15,257 nt of DNA from Maricaulis sp965657935 (lineage in GTDB: Bacteria > Pseudomonadota > Alphaproteobacteria > Caulobacterales > Maricaulaceae), in assembly GCA_965657935.1 (NCBI GenBank), contig CBFHQE010000071.1:1-15257 (forward strand), given 5' to 3'. Each line of letters starts with the position of its first letter. Within the stretch, counting starts at the first letter, position 1. Below, one piece after another: positions 6,622 through 13,676 of the stretch. Position numbers and translations under genes: made by a program. The notes under the pieces were generated by a model. The model was not told the DNA's origin. It made no database searches and worked only from the letters and a program-made list of their open reading frames with translations.

Positions 6622-6710
6622 CAGATGGCGGGAGTGGGCCTGCGCGGTACGCCCCTTCCCAAGAGCCCGGGCAGGCCATTTCCAGCCCCCCAGCGCACTC
6701 CCGCCATCTG
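6622..6710. other. Long inverted repeat / structured RNA candidate between convergent genes
   Basis: CAGATGGCGGGAGTG at 6622-6636 is an exact reverse complement of 6696-6710. Directly inside, GGCCTGC at 6637-6643 is the exact reverse complement of 6671-6677. The left arm is therefore 22 continuous paired bases, with an 18-nt bulge (6678-6695, containing CCCCCC) on the right side and a 27-nt apical loop (6644-6670). TCTTTTCTCC follows on the plus strand, so it may end the DUF2975/regulator transcript. It is far larger than an ordinary terminator. A weaker stem TCATTC/GAATGA (6598-6603 with 6614-6619) precedes it. It lies between the convergent regulator and rph genes. A small RNA, a palindromic repeat element or an elaborate terminator are all possible. 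Confidence 0.6.
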
Positions 6711-6729
6711 TCTTTTCTCCCATCCAGGA

Positions 6730-7446
6730 TTATTTTTCCAGTGCAGTGCGCTGAATTTCCGACAATTCCGCGACGCCGGCCTTTGCCAGGCTGAAAAGTT
6801 CCAGGAAGTCGGGTTCTGCCATCGGACGATCTTCGGCTGTCGCCTGGATCTCGACGATACCGCCATCGGACGTCAGCACGAAGTTGGCGTCGGCCTCGGC
6901 GGAGCTGTCTTCCTCGTATTCCAGGTCGAGGCGTGTTTCACCATCAATGACACCGCAGGAAATCGCGGCCAGCTGGCCATAAACCGGGTCGCTTTTCAGC
7001 ACACCTTCCTCGATGAGATAGGCTGTCGCCATTTTCAGCGCGACCCAGGCCCCGGTGATGGCCGCCGTTCGGGTACCGCCATCCGCCTGGATAACATCGC
7101 AATCGACGGTGATCTGGCGCTCGCCCAGCGCCTGGAGATCGATCACAGCACGCAGGGAACGCCCGATCAGGCGCTGGATTTCCTGGGTGCGGCCGCTCTG
7201 CTTGCCAGAGGTCGCTTCGCGGCGCATGCGCGAGTGGGTGGAACGCGGCAGCATGCCATATTCCGCCGTTACCCAACCCTTGTTCGAACCGCGCATCCAC
7301 GGCGGCACATTGCTTTCGACACTGGCCGTGCACAGGACGTGCGTATTGCCGAACTTGGCCAGGCAGGAGCCTTCGGCATAACGTGTCACATTCGTTTCCA
7401 GGGTGACTTCGCGCATTTGGTCGCGCACACGTCCATCAGGTCTCAT
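6730..7446 (-). CDS. rph: Ribonuclease PH
   Basis: RNase PH removes 3' nucleotides from tRNA precursors by phosphorolysis and works as a hexamer. The 238-residue length is standard. Conserved blocks are 'MRPDGR' at the N-terminus, 'WVTAEYGMLPRST' at 58-70, 'SGKQSGRTQEIQRLIGR' at 80-96 (phosphate-binding arginines), 'DCDVIQADGGTRTA' at 115-128 and 'LDLEYEEDSSAEADANFV' at 173-190. GGAG 8 nt upstream supports ATG 7446. It is divergent from hrcA with 117 nt between the starts, a common alphaproteobacterial layout. Unusually, rdgB is not directly downstream: the DUF2975 module and the inverted repeat come between. The end is complete, unlike the frameshifted rph of E. coli K-12. Confidence 0.97.
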   Translation of the reverse strand: MRPDGRVRDQMREVTLETNVTRYAEGSCLAKFGNTHVLCTASVESNVPPWMRGSNKGWVTAEYGMLPRSTHSRMRREATSGKQSGRTQEIQRLIGRSLRAVIDLQALGERQITVDCDVIQADGGTRTAAITGAWVALKMATAYLIEEGVLKSDPVYGQLAAISCGVIDGETRLDLEYEEDSSAEADANFVLTSDGGIVEIQATAEDRPMAEPDFLELFSLAKAGVAELSEIQRTALEK

Positions 7447-7563
7447 CGATATCTCCAGAGTGTTGTTGGAGAGCTGGTAGCGGGCTTTCGTAACCGCTTC
7501 AAGCAGCAGCGGCCTGTCGTGACGGCAATTGAAGATCCGGCCGGATTTGCCTAAGTCAGTAGT

Positions 7564-8634
7564 ATGACACCGATCAGCGCCTCTTCACCACTGGCCTCGC
7601 TCGACGAGCGCATGCGCATGATTTTTCGCGAGATCGTGGAGAGCTACCTGACATCCGGAGAGCCGGTGGGGTCGCGCACCCTGTCCCAGACAGGTCGCGT
7701 CACGCTGTCACCGGCTTCGATCCGCAACACCATGGCGGACCTCGCGCAGCTCGGTCTGTTGAGCGCACCACACCAAAGCGCCGGTCGCATGCCCACGCAT
7801 ATGGGTCTGCGCCTGTTTGTCGACGGATTGCTGCAAGTCGGAGAACTGTCCACGCAGGAACGCCGCAATATCGAGGGCCAGGTGATGGGCTCGGCCCAAT
7901 CGGTTGAAGATGTGCTGTCGGAGGCATCCTCCATGTTGTCCGGACTGGCCGGTGGGGCTGGGCTGGTCATGACGCCAAAACAGGAAGCCCCGCTGCGGCA
8001 CATTGAATTTGTCCCATTGTCGAGCGTGGAAACTCTGGCAGTGCTCGTATTTGCCGACGGCACGGTCGAGAACCGCCTGATGCCAACACCGGCCGGCACC
8101 CTTCCGGCAACCTTGATCGAAGCGGGCAACTACCTCTCGGCGCGCCTCAAGGGCCGCACACTCGGTGAGGCCCGCACCGCCATTGCCGAGGAGCTGGCCC
8201 AACAACAGACGGCGCTGGATGAAGCGGCCAAATCCCTGGTCACACGCGGCCTGGCGGAATGGGGTGGCACCAGCGAGGACCGTGCTCTGATCGTGCGCGG
8301 TCAGGCGCGCCTGCTCGAAAACGTCGAAGCCACGGAAGATCTTGAACGCATTCGCCTCCTTTTTGACGATCTGGAACGCAAACAGGAGCTGATCGCCCTG
8401 ATGGACAAGGCCAAGGATGCCGAAGGTGTTCGCCTCTTCATCGGCGCTGAAAATCCGCTTTTCAGCCTGTCGGGTTCAAGTGTGATCGTGGCCCCCTATA
8501 TGAATAGCGAACAGCAGATTGTCGGCGCGTTAGGTGTAATTGGCCCCACGCGTTTGAACTATGCCCGTGTTATCCCCCTCGTCGACTATACCGCCCGAGT
8601 GGTCGGACAGATCCTCGACGGGAACCGAAAGTAA
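7564..8634 (+). CDS. hrcA: Heat-inducible transcription repressor HrcA
   Basis: HrcA represses chaperone genes by binding the CIRCE palindrome and needs GroEL to fold. The 356-residue protein has the N-terminal winged helix at about 13-85, with 'REIVESYLTSGEPVGSRTLS' (20 residues from about 22) and 'SPASIRNTMADLAQLGLL..PHQSAGRMPT' as family hallmarks. The C-terminal part carries 'LFIGAENPLFSLSGSSVIVAPY' in the region 300-325 and 'GALGVIGPTRLNYARVIPLVDY' near 330-350. No clear ribosome site precedes ATG 7564; the in-frame ATG 7612 would cut into the domain, so I keep 7564. I find no CIRCE element (TTAGCACTC-N9-GAGTGCTAA) upstream of it or of grpE or dnaK here, so its targets, probably groESL, lie outside the window. 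grpE follows after 16 nt. Confidence 0.96.
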   Translation: MTPISASSPLASLDERMRMIFREIVESYLTSGEPVGSRTLSQTGRVTLSPASIRNTMADLAQLGLLSAPHQSAGRMPTHMGLRLFVDGLLQVGELSTQERRNIEGQVMGSAQSVEDVLSEASSMLSGLAGGAGLVMTPKQEAPLRHIEFVPLSSVETLAVLVFADGTVENRLMPTPAGTLPATLIEAGNYLSARLKGRTLGEARTAIAEELAQQQTALDEAAKSLVTRGLAEWGGTSEDRALIVRGQARLLENVEATEDLERIRLLFDDLERKQELIALMDKAKDAEGVRLFIGAENPLFSLSGSSVIVAPYMNSEQQIVGALGVIGPTRLNYARVIPLVDYTARVVGQILDGNRK

Positions 8635-8650
8635 AAGAGACCACACGAAG

Positions 8651-9271
8651 ATGAGTGACGAAACCAACAACATCTCCGATGAGGAACAGACCCCGGAAGC
8701 GGCAGCTGAGGAGGCTGTTGCCACCGAGGAAACAAGCGAAGACGGCAAGTCCGTAGCCCAGCTCGAAAGCGAACTGGACGATCTGCGTGACCGCCTGCTG
8801 CGCGCTGTCGCGGAAGAACAGAACACGCGCCGTCGCGCGGAACGGGAAAAGTCTGATACGCGCGAATACGCGATCACCAGCTTTGCCCGTGACATGCTGG
8901 ACGTCGCGGACAACCTCAATCGCGCCGTTGCTGCCGTGGACGAAAGCGCGCTCGATGGCGCGTCCGATGCTTTCAAGAACCTGATAGAGGGCGTGGCGAT
9001 GACCGAACGGGCGCTTCTGTCCAAGATGGAAGGCCATGGAATCAAGAAGCTCGACCCGGCTCCAGGCGAGGCTTTTGATCCGAATTTCCACCAGGCTGTC
9101 GCCCAGATCCCGTCAGATCAACCCTCCGGCACGATCGCATCGGTCATGCAGATAGGTTACACGATTGGCAAGCGCACCCTGCGTGCCGCCATGGTCGCTG
9201 TTTCAGCGGGCGCGCCTGCTGGGGGCGGCGACACCCCTCCGGCCGGTGGCAGTGTGGATGTGAAGGCCTAG
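8651..9271 (+). CDS. grpE: Nucleotide exchange factor GrpE
   Basis: GrpE accelerates ADP release from DnaK. The 206-residue protein has an acidic, poorly ordered N-terminus (1-33), a long coiled-coil helix (about 34-100), and the beta domain from about 125, with 'FDPNFHQAVAQIPSD' at 142-156 and 'GYTIGKRTLRAAMVAVS' at 169-185. The tail is Gly/Pro-rich. I chose ATG 8651, 16 nt after the hrcA stop, because the upstream open frame overlaps hrcA and does not resemble GrpE. An AAGAGA at 8635-8640 is the only ribosome-site-like sequence. It forms a two-gene heat-shock unit with hrcA that ends at the terminator at 9309. dnaK, its partner, is 4.7 kb further on. Confidence 0.96.
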   Translation: MSDETNNISDEEQTPEAAAEEAVATEETSEDGKSVAQLESELDDLRDRLLRAVAEEQNTRRRAEREKSDTREYAITSFARDMLDVADNLNRAVAAVDESALDGASDAFKNLIEGVAMTERALLSKMEGHGIKKLDPAPGEAFDPNFHQAVAQIPSDQPSGTIASVMQIGYTIGKRTLRAAMVAVSAGAPAGGGDTPPAGGSVDVKA

Positions 9272-9308
9272 ACCTCACGCAGCTTCAAAAAATCGCCAGA
9301 ACCATCAG

Positions 9309-9336
9309 AAGCGCTCGCCAAATGGCGGGCGCTTTT
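9309..9336 (+). terminator. Intrinsic terminator after hrcA-grpE
   Basis: AAGCGCTCGCC (9309-9319) pairs with GGCGGGCGCTT (9324-9334) through 11 base pairs with one G-T wobble and a 4-base AAAT loop, and TTTT is read at the 3' end. It lies 38 nt past the grpE stop. Its placement also makes the upstream in-frame ATG at 9335 an unlikely start for the next gene. Confidence 0.9.
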
Positions 9337-9370
9337 GCATGATGCGGTCTGTTCAAGAGGGGCTGCAAAC

Positions 9371-10900
9371 ATGATGGGACTTCCGCAATGGGCCATGGAT
9401 GTGATGAACATCCTCACCCAGGTCTTTATTCTCGCCGTCGGCATAGGTGTTGCCATCGCCATCTTGATGTATGCGCGAGACACCACGCAGACCACGGATG
9501 CGGTGCGCCGCAACTATCCGGTCGTCGGCCGTTTCCGCAGCTTGTTCACAACGCTCGGAGAATTTTTCCGCCAGTATTTCTTCGCCATGGATCGCGAGGA
9601 GTTACCCTTTAACCGCGCTGAACGGGACTGGGTCTATCGGTCCTCGCGCGGCGATGGCGGAACCATTCCCTTTGGCTCGACAAAACCCTTGACACCGGTT
9701 GGTACAGCCATCTTCGTCAACTGCCCCTTCCCGGTCCTGGATGACGAGGCGGCAATGACCAAGCCGATGCGGATCGGTCCGTTCGCCCGGATCCCCTATG
9801 ATGCGCCCAGCGTCTTCAATATTTCCGGAATGAGTTATGGCGCCTTGTCCAAACCGGCTGTGCGCGCATTATCCCGTGGCGCTGCAAAGGCCGGCGTCTG
9901 GTACAATACCGGCGAGGGCGGCATGTCACCCATGCACCTGGAAGGCGGCTGTGACATCGTTTTCCAGATCGGTACCGCCAAGTATGGCGTGCGCGACGAG
10001 AAGGGGGAACTGTCTGACACAAAGCTTCGCGAAGTGGCGGCCACGCCGCAGGTAAAAATGTTCGAACTCAAGCTGTCCCAGGGCGCCAAACCCGGAAAGG
10101 GCGGCATTTTGCCTGCCGAGAAGGTCAACAAGGAAGTCGCCAAGATACGCGGCATACCCGTGGGACAGGCCTCGATCTCACCCAACCGCCATCCTGAAAT
10201 CGACAGCGTTGAAGACCTGCTCGATATGATTGCGCGCATTCGCGAGGCCTCCGGCCTGCCGGTCGGGATCAAGTTTGTTGTCGGCGCCTATGGCTGGCTC
10301 GACGAGCTGGCAGCTGAGATACGGAAACGCGGCGAGGAGAGCGCCCCGGACTTCATCACCGTGGACAGCGGCGATGGTGGAACAGGCGCAGCCCCGATGG
10401 CGCTGATGGATAATGTGGGCCTGCCTATTCGCGAAAGCCTGCCCATGGTCACTGAAATCCTGCGGCGCCACGGCCTGCGCGACCGCATTCGGGTGATTGC
10501 ATCGGGCAAGTTGATCATTCCGGGCGCCGTCGCCTGGGCCCTCGCATCCGGCGCCGATTTCGTCCAGTGCGCGCGGGGCTTCATGTTCTCGCTCGGCTGT
10601 ATCCAGGCGCTGAAATGCCACGAAAACACCTGTCCGACCGGCGTCACCACGCACAAGAAAAGCCTGCAGCGCGGGCTGGTGGTCAAGGACAAGGCCGACC
10701 GCGTGGCGGAATACGCGCACACCGTCGTCAAACATGTCGAGATGATCGCGCATTCCTGCGGGGTCTCGGAACCGCGCGGCCTCAAGCGCAAGCATGTCAG
10801 GATTGTTCAGGAGCACGGCCGCTCCGTGCCGATGACCGATATGCGCTTCATGCCGGTGATGGACGAACTTGACGACAAGGACCTGCCCGAGCAGCACTAG
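9371..10900 (+). CDS. Membrane-anchored FMN-binding glutamate synthase family protein (GltB central domain type)
   Basis: This 509-residue protein contains the FMN/Fe-S synthase domain of GltB but lacks its glutamine amidotransferase and C-terminal domains. Blocks are 'ISGMSYGALS' at 151-160, 'NTGEGG' at 179-184, 'LSQGAKPGKGG' at 235-245, 'VDSGDGGTGAAP' at 331-342 and the iron-sulfur cysteines C410-x5-C416-x4-C421 followed by 'PTGV'. A hydrophobic segment at about 14-33 should anchor it in the inner membrane with the catalytic domain in the cytoplasm. AAGAGGGG at 9355-9362 is 8 nt before ATG 9371, so I reject the ATG at 9335, which lies inside the terminator. Such standalone proteins are common, but their substrates and electron donor are mostly unknown; no GltD-like small subunit is nearby. 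The next gene starts 4 nt after the stop. Confidence 0.88.
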   Translation: MMGLPQWAMDVMNILTQVFILAVGIGVAIAILMYARDTTQTTDAVRRNYPVVGRFRSLFTTLGEFFRQYFFAMDREELPFNRAERDWVYRSSRGDGGTIPFGSTKPLTPVGTAIFVNCPFPVLDDEAAMTKPMRIGPFARIPYDAPSVFNISGMSYGALSKPAVRALSRGAAKAGVWYNTGEGGMSPMHLEGGCDIVFQIGTAKYGVRDEKGELSDTKLREVAATPQVKMFELKLSQGAKPGKGGILPAEKVNKEVAKIRGIPVGQASISPNRHPEIDSVEDLLDMIARIREASGLPVGIKFVVGAYGWLDELAAEIRKRGEESAPDFITVDSGDGGTGAAPMALMDNVGLPIRESLPMVTEILRRHGLRDRIRVIASGKLIIPGAVAWALASGADFVQCARGFMFSLGCIQALKCHENTCPTGVTTHKKSLQRGLVVKDKADRVAEYAHTVVKHVEMIAHSCGVSEPRGLKRKHVRIVQEHGRSVPMTDMRFMPVMDELDDKDLPEQH

Positions 10901-10904
10901 GGGC

Positions 10905-11267
10905 ATGACGCCGCTTTTCCTGCTCCAGCTTGTTCACACCCTCGTCTTTGCCGTCTGCATATCGACGCTGGGGCCGCTGGGCTGGTATGCCCTGAGCGGC
11001 CAGGGCCAGACGCTGGCCCTGTGGGCGCTGCTGCCTCCGATCGGTATTTTCGTCGGGCTCCAGCTCAATGGCGGACGCTGTATCCTGCAAACCCTGGCCC
11101 GCCGCTGGTCCGGTGTCGCCGAGGACGACCCGCGCTGGGTACGCGACATCCTCTTCCTGCCTGAAAGCTGGGCGGTTCGCGTGGTCACGATCATGCTGCC
11201 GGTATTTGTCGTGACGGTCTCCGGCGCCGCTATCCGGTTTGGTGTCCAGAACCTGGTGCAAGTCTGA
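10905..11267 (+). CDS. Unknown small three-helix membrane protein
   Basis: ATG 10905 lies 4 nt after the stop of the GltB-type gene, so translation is probably coupled. The 120-residue product has hydrophobic segments at about 5-30, 36-54 and 89-111. Between the second and third is a soluble loop with 'LNGGRCILQTLARRW' (about 54-68) and an acidic/aromatic 'EDDPRWVRDILF' stretch. The 'RC-x-L-x-x-x-x-x-R' pattern vaguely recalls small DUF2784-like membrane proteins, but I cannot assign it. By position it may be a membrane partner of the GltB-type enzyme, or simply share its transcript. No terminator is visible after it. Confidence 0.75.
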   Translation: MTPLFLLQLVHTLVFAVCISTLGPLGWYALSGQGQTLALWALLPPIGIFVGLQLNGGRCILQTLARRWSGVAEDDPRWVRDILFLPESWAVRVVTIMLPVFVVTVSGAAIRFGVQNLVQV

Positions 11268-11345
11268 CGAATTCTTCACCCGCGCGTAACCTGCTGAAAT
11301 TCCCGCTCACTTTAGCGTGATCGCAACCTGTGCGGAGGGGATATC

Positions 11346-12296
11346 ATGCTTGCTCTTTCATCTCTGGCCCTGATAGCGGCTAGTTTTCAGACCGTTGAAA
11401 CGGTCCCTCATTCAGAGCTGATTATCGAGGCCAGGGACATCTCCCGCGCCATGGGAAGCTCTGTCTGGCCCGACCTCACGGAGGCCCCGGAAACCGTGCT
11501 GCTGATCGCCGGCGAGACCGAATACCTGATCTGTCATCACCGGCCAGTTGAAGGCTTCGTCCCACGGCCGGAACTTCAGATCGACGGGTGTTCAGTTGAA
11601 ACGCGTGAGCGCGTATTCGCTCCACATTTCCTGGCCAGTTTCCCGGCGGTAGATGGTACGCCAACAATCGTGGTCGGCACGCCCGAGGCTACGAACCGTG
11701 ATCCGGATGACTGGATGGTGACGCTGCTGCACGAACATGTTCACCAGATGCAGGATGCGATGCCCGGCGCATGGCAAAACGCCAACGCTCTCGGTCTGCA
11801 TGGCGGCGACACCTCCGGCATGTGGATGCTGAACTATCCGTTCGACTATGACGGTGCTGCCGCCGCCGCGCGGGCGTTGGCCGACCAGGCCCTGGTCACG
11901 CTTGAGGCTCGCGGCACGGCGACGTTCGAGATGGAAGCGCTCGAATATGCGGCGATGCGCACAGACTTCCTGGCCAGCCTGACGCCGGCCGACGCCCGGT
12001 ATTACGACTTCCAGGTCTGGAAGGAAGGCGTCGCACGCTGGAGCGAGCTGGCCATTACGCGCTCCGGCCGGAATGACGCCCGCCTGGCCCCCCTCCATGC
12101 CCGACAGGAAACGCGCCTTCTGGACGGACTGCGCGCGGTCGACCTGACCCGCCAGCAACGTGTTGCCTTCTACGCCATGGGTTCGGCCGAAGCGGAAATC
12201 CTGGAGACACTCGCCCCCGAATGGCGCCAGCTCTATCAGCAACACATGTTTGATATGTCGGCGATTTTTGAAGCGACAATCGAGCGAGAAGACTAA
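11346..12296 (+). CDS. Exported protein with HExxH motif, putative zinc metallopeptidase
   Basis: The gene starts at ATG 11346 behind GGAGGGG at 11334-11340. The 316-residue product has a short hydrophobic N-terminus (1-15, 'MLALSSLALIAASFQ') that looks like a signal peptide with a possible cut near residues 13-16, though it lacks a positive N-region. 'LLHEHVHQ' at 127-134 supplies the zincin motif H129-E130-x-x-H133. 'WKEGVARW' at 225-232 supplies E227 in an E-G context typical of the third ligand of gluzincins. Four cysteines or fewer are present. I recognise no named family; homologues are probably annotated as hypothetical. It probably has its own promoter in the 78-nt gap upstream and may share a transcript with the lipoprotein gene 59 nt downstream. 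Metal binding is likely, proteolysis is inferred. Confidence 0.75.
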   Translation: MLALSSLALIAASFQTVETVPHSELIIEARDISRAMGSSVWPDLTEAPETVLLIAGETEYLICHHRPVEGFVPRPELQIDGCSVETRERVFAPHFLASFPAVDGTPTIVVGTPEATNRDPDDWMVTLLHEHVHQMQDAMPGAWQNANALGLHGGDTSGMWMLNYPFDYDGAAAAARALADQALVTLEARGTATFEMEALEYAAMRTDFLASLTPADARYYDFQVWKEGVARWSELAITRSGRNDARLAPLHARQETRLLDGLRAVDLTRQQRVAFYAMGSAEAEILETLAPEWRQLYQQHMFDMSAIFEATIERED

Positions 12297-12355
12297 GCCC
12301 TTGATCACATACGAAAGGACGCTTTACACGTAAAGGACGTGCTTTGGGGGAATAC

Positions 12356-13072
12356 ATGCGAGTGCTTTTGTTGTTGGTGTCTCTGTTCGCAACAGGTTGC
12401 GCATCCACCTTGCCATCAAGTTACAGCTTCGACCCAACAGGCGAAGATGCCCTCGTGCTCATCGATCGTTCGCTCGCTCGCGGACACATGCTGATTCTGG
12501 AAGGCGTGGACCTTGAAACCAGCGCCTTTTCCGGACCCCGCCGGGTCCTGACCGTCGGCATGGGCAACGAGCTGAACTACGTTCACATGCGAACGCCGCT
12601 CGCGGAGAACCAGACCAGTGCCTACGTGACGCAGCTCCCTCCCGGGGACTACGTAATCGCGGGCCATCAGACGATTTCATACCCGAATTCCACCACAGTG
12701 TGTTACGGCCGGGGCACACCGGTTTTCCGGGTCGAACCGGAAGTGGCCAATGTGCTGGCAATGGGCGGTTTCCGGGTCGTCGGGCCGTATGGAATAGGGG
12801 ATGGCCCGGCTGGGGATAGCATCGTTGACGGCGTACGCGAGGCCTTGTCCGGTTTGTCGGGTATACCCTCCGACATTCGCGTTGTACGCGCTCAACCGGT
12901 TGCAGAAATCCGGTGGGAAAGGGAGATGACCGTCGGATCGTTTCTCACTGGGGAAAGCTGCCCGGAAGCGCGCGAATTTGAAGTCGTTCGCGGCAACAAT
13001 GAACGCCAAAGCGCTCCAGTGGTTACTCCGGGAACGAAGCCGGAATCGTCACCCGCCGCATCGTCAGATTGA
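12356..13072 (+). CDS. Unknown lipoprotein
   Basis: The 238-residue product begins with a short lipoprotein signal, 'MRVLLLLVSLFATGC', with lipidation expected at Cys15. The rest is beta-rich with 'TQLPPGDYVIAGHQ' (around 93-106), a turn-strand pattern like that of DUF2846-type lipoproteins, and a Pro/Ser-rich low-complexity end. I cannot name a family. GGGGG at 12346-12350 precedes ATG 12356. The in-frame TTG at 12344 has AAAGGA 6 nt before it and is an alternative start that would add four residues (M-G-E-Y) before the signal. The last 50 bases overlap the convergent alkB gene. It follows the HExxH gene and both products would be exported, so a shared envelope role is possible but not shown. 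Confidence 0.72.
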   Translation: MRVLLLLVSLFATGCASTLPSSYSFDPTGEDALVLIDRSLARGHMLILEGVDLETSAFSGPRRVLTVGMGNELNYVHMRTPLAENQTSAYVTQLPPGDYVIAGHQTISYPNSTTVCYGRGTPVFRVEPEVANVLAMGGFRVVGPYGIGDGPAGDSIVDGVREALSGLSGIPSDIRVVRAQPVAEIRWEREMTVGSFLTGESCPEAREFEVVRGNNERQSAPVVTPGTKPESSPAASSD

Positions 13073-13676
13073 TGCGGCCGCCACCCGGGAAATCCTCTTC
13101 GCCCAACAGTGTCGAAGTGCCCGGGTAGATGCGGTCGACGCCGTGATAACAGCGCCGCGCCTCCCCGCCCAGAACGACGACATCACCTGACGAAAGGACC
13201 ACGGACGCGGTCTTGCCACCGCGTTTCGGGCCACCGAGACGAAAGCGGGCCTTGTCCCCCAGCGAGATCGAGACCACGGCGGCATCTGTCGCTTCTTCGT
13301 CCCAGTCGATATGCATGCCCATCTTGCTGGTGGGCGCATACCAGTTGACCAGACACGCTTCCGGCGGCGCCGGATAATTCGCCACCTCCTGCCACAGGCT
13401 CAGGAGCTTTTGCGGCAATGAAGGCCAGGCTGTTCCGGTTTCCGGGTGGGTCGGCTCATAACGATAGCCTTTCGCCTTGTCCGTGACCCAGCCAAGCGGA
13501 CCAAAATTGGTCATCAGCACGGACAGGGGTTGCCCGGTTCGCGGCATGGCCGGGCGCCAGAAAGGTGCGCTGGCACGCGCATCCAGGACCGCCTGGATGA
13601 ACGCGGCCTGGTCGTCGCGGCCGAAATATTCAGGCAGGTAGCGAAATCCGTCGGGCATGGAGAAAGCCTGGCTCAT
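13023..13676 (-). CDS. alkB: AlkB-family alpha-ketoglutarate-dependent DNA dealkylase
   Basis: AlkB repairs 1-methyladenine and 3-methylcytosine by Fe(II)/2-oxoglutarate-dependent oxidative demethylation. With ATG 13676 the protein has 217 residues (E. coli 216). The iron ligands are H122 and D124 ('MHIDWDEE') and H178 ('RRCYHGV'); the oxoglutarate arginines are in R201-x5-R207 ('RINLTMRR'). 'SVLMTNFGPLGW' at 52-63, 'VSISLG' and 'SSGDVVVLGGEAR' at 162-174 match the true AlkB group closely. GTG 13697 would add seven residues; neither start has a strong ribosome site. Its 3' end overlaps the convergent lipoprotein gene by 50 bp. No ada gene is near. Confidence 0.93.
   Translation of the reverse strand: MSQAFSMPDGFRYLPEYFGRDDQAAFIQAVLDARASAPFWRPAMPRTGQPLSVLMTNFGPLGWVTDKAKGYRYEPTHPETGTAWPSLPQKLLSLWQEVANYPAPPEACLVNWYAPTSKMGMHIDWDEEATDAAVVSISLGDKARFRLGGPKRGGKTASVVLSSGDVVVLGGEARRCYHGVDRIYPGTSTLLGEEDFPGGGRINLTMRRVTIPASFPE

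Noticed and set aside
6622..6710. Long inverted repeat as the SRP 4.5S RNA gene
   Set aside because: The conserved GGAA-type tetraloop and asymmetric internal loop sequences of the SRP RNA are missing.
6616..7554. Plus-strand open frame of 312 codons opposite rph
   Set aside because: rph on the other strand has every RNase PH signature; the plus-strand product is not protein-like and starts inside the inverted repeat.
7447..7563. CIRCE element upstream of hrcA
   Set aside because: No TTAGCACTC-N9-GAGTGCTAA-like sequence is present between rph and hrcA, nor before grpE or dnaK.
9335..9370. ATG 9335 as start of the GltB-type gene
   Set aside because: It lies in the 3' arm region of the hrcA-grpE terminator and has no ribosome site, whereas ATG 9371 has AAGAGGGG 8 nt upstream.
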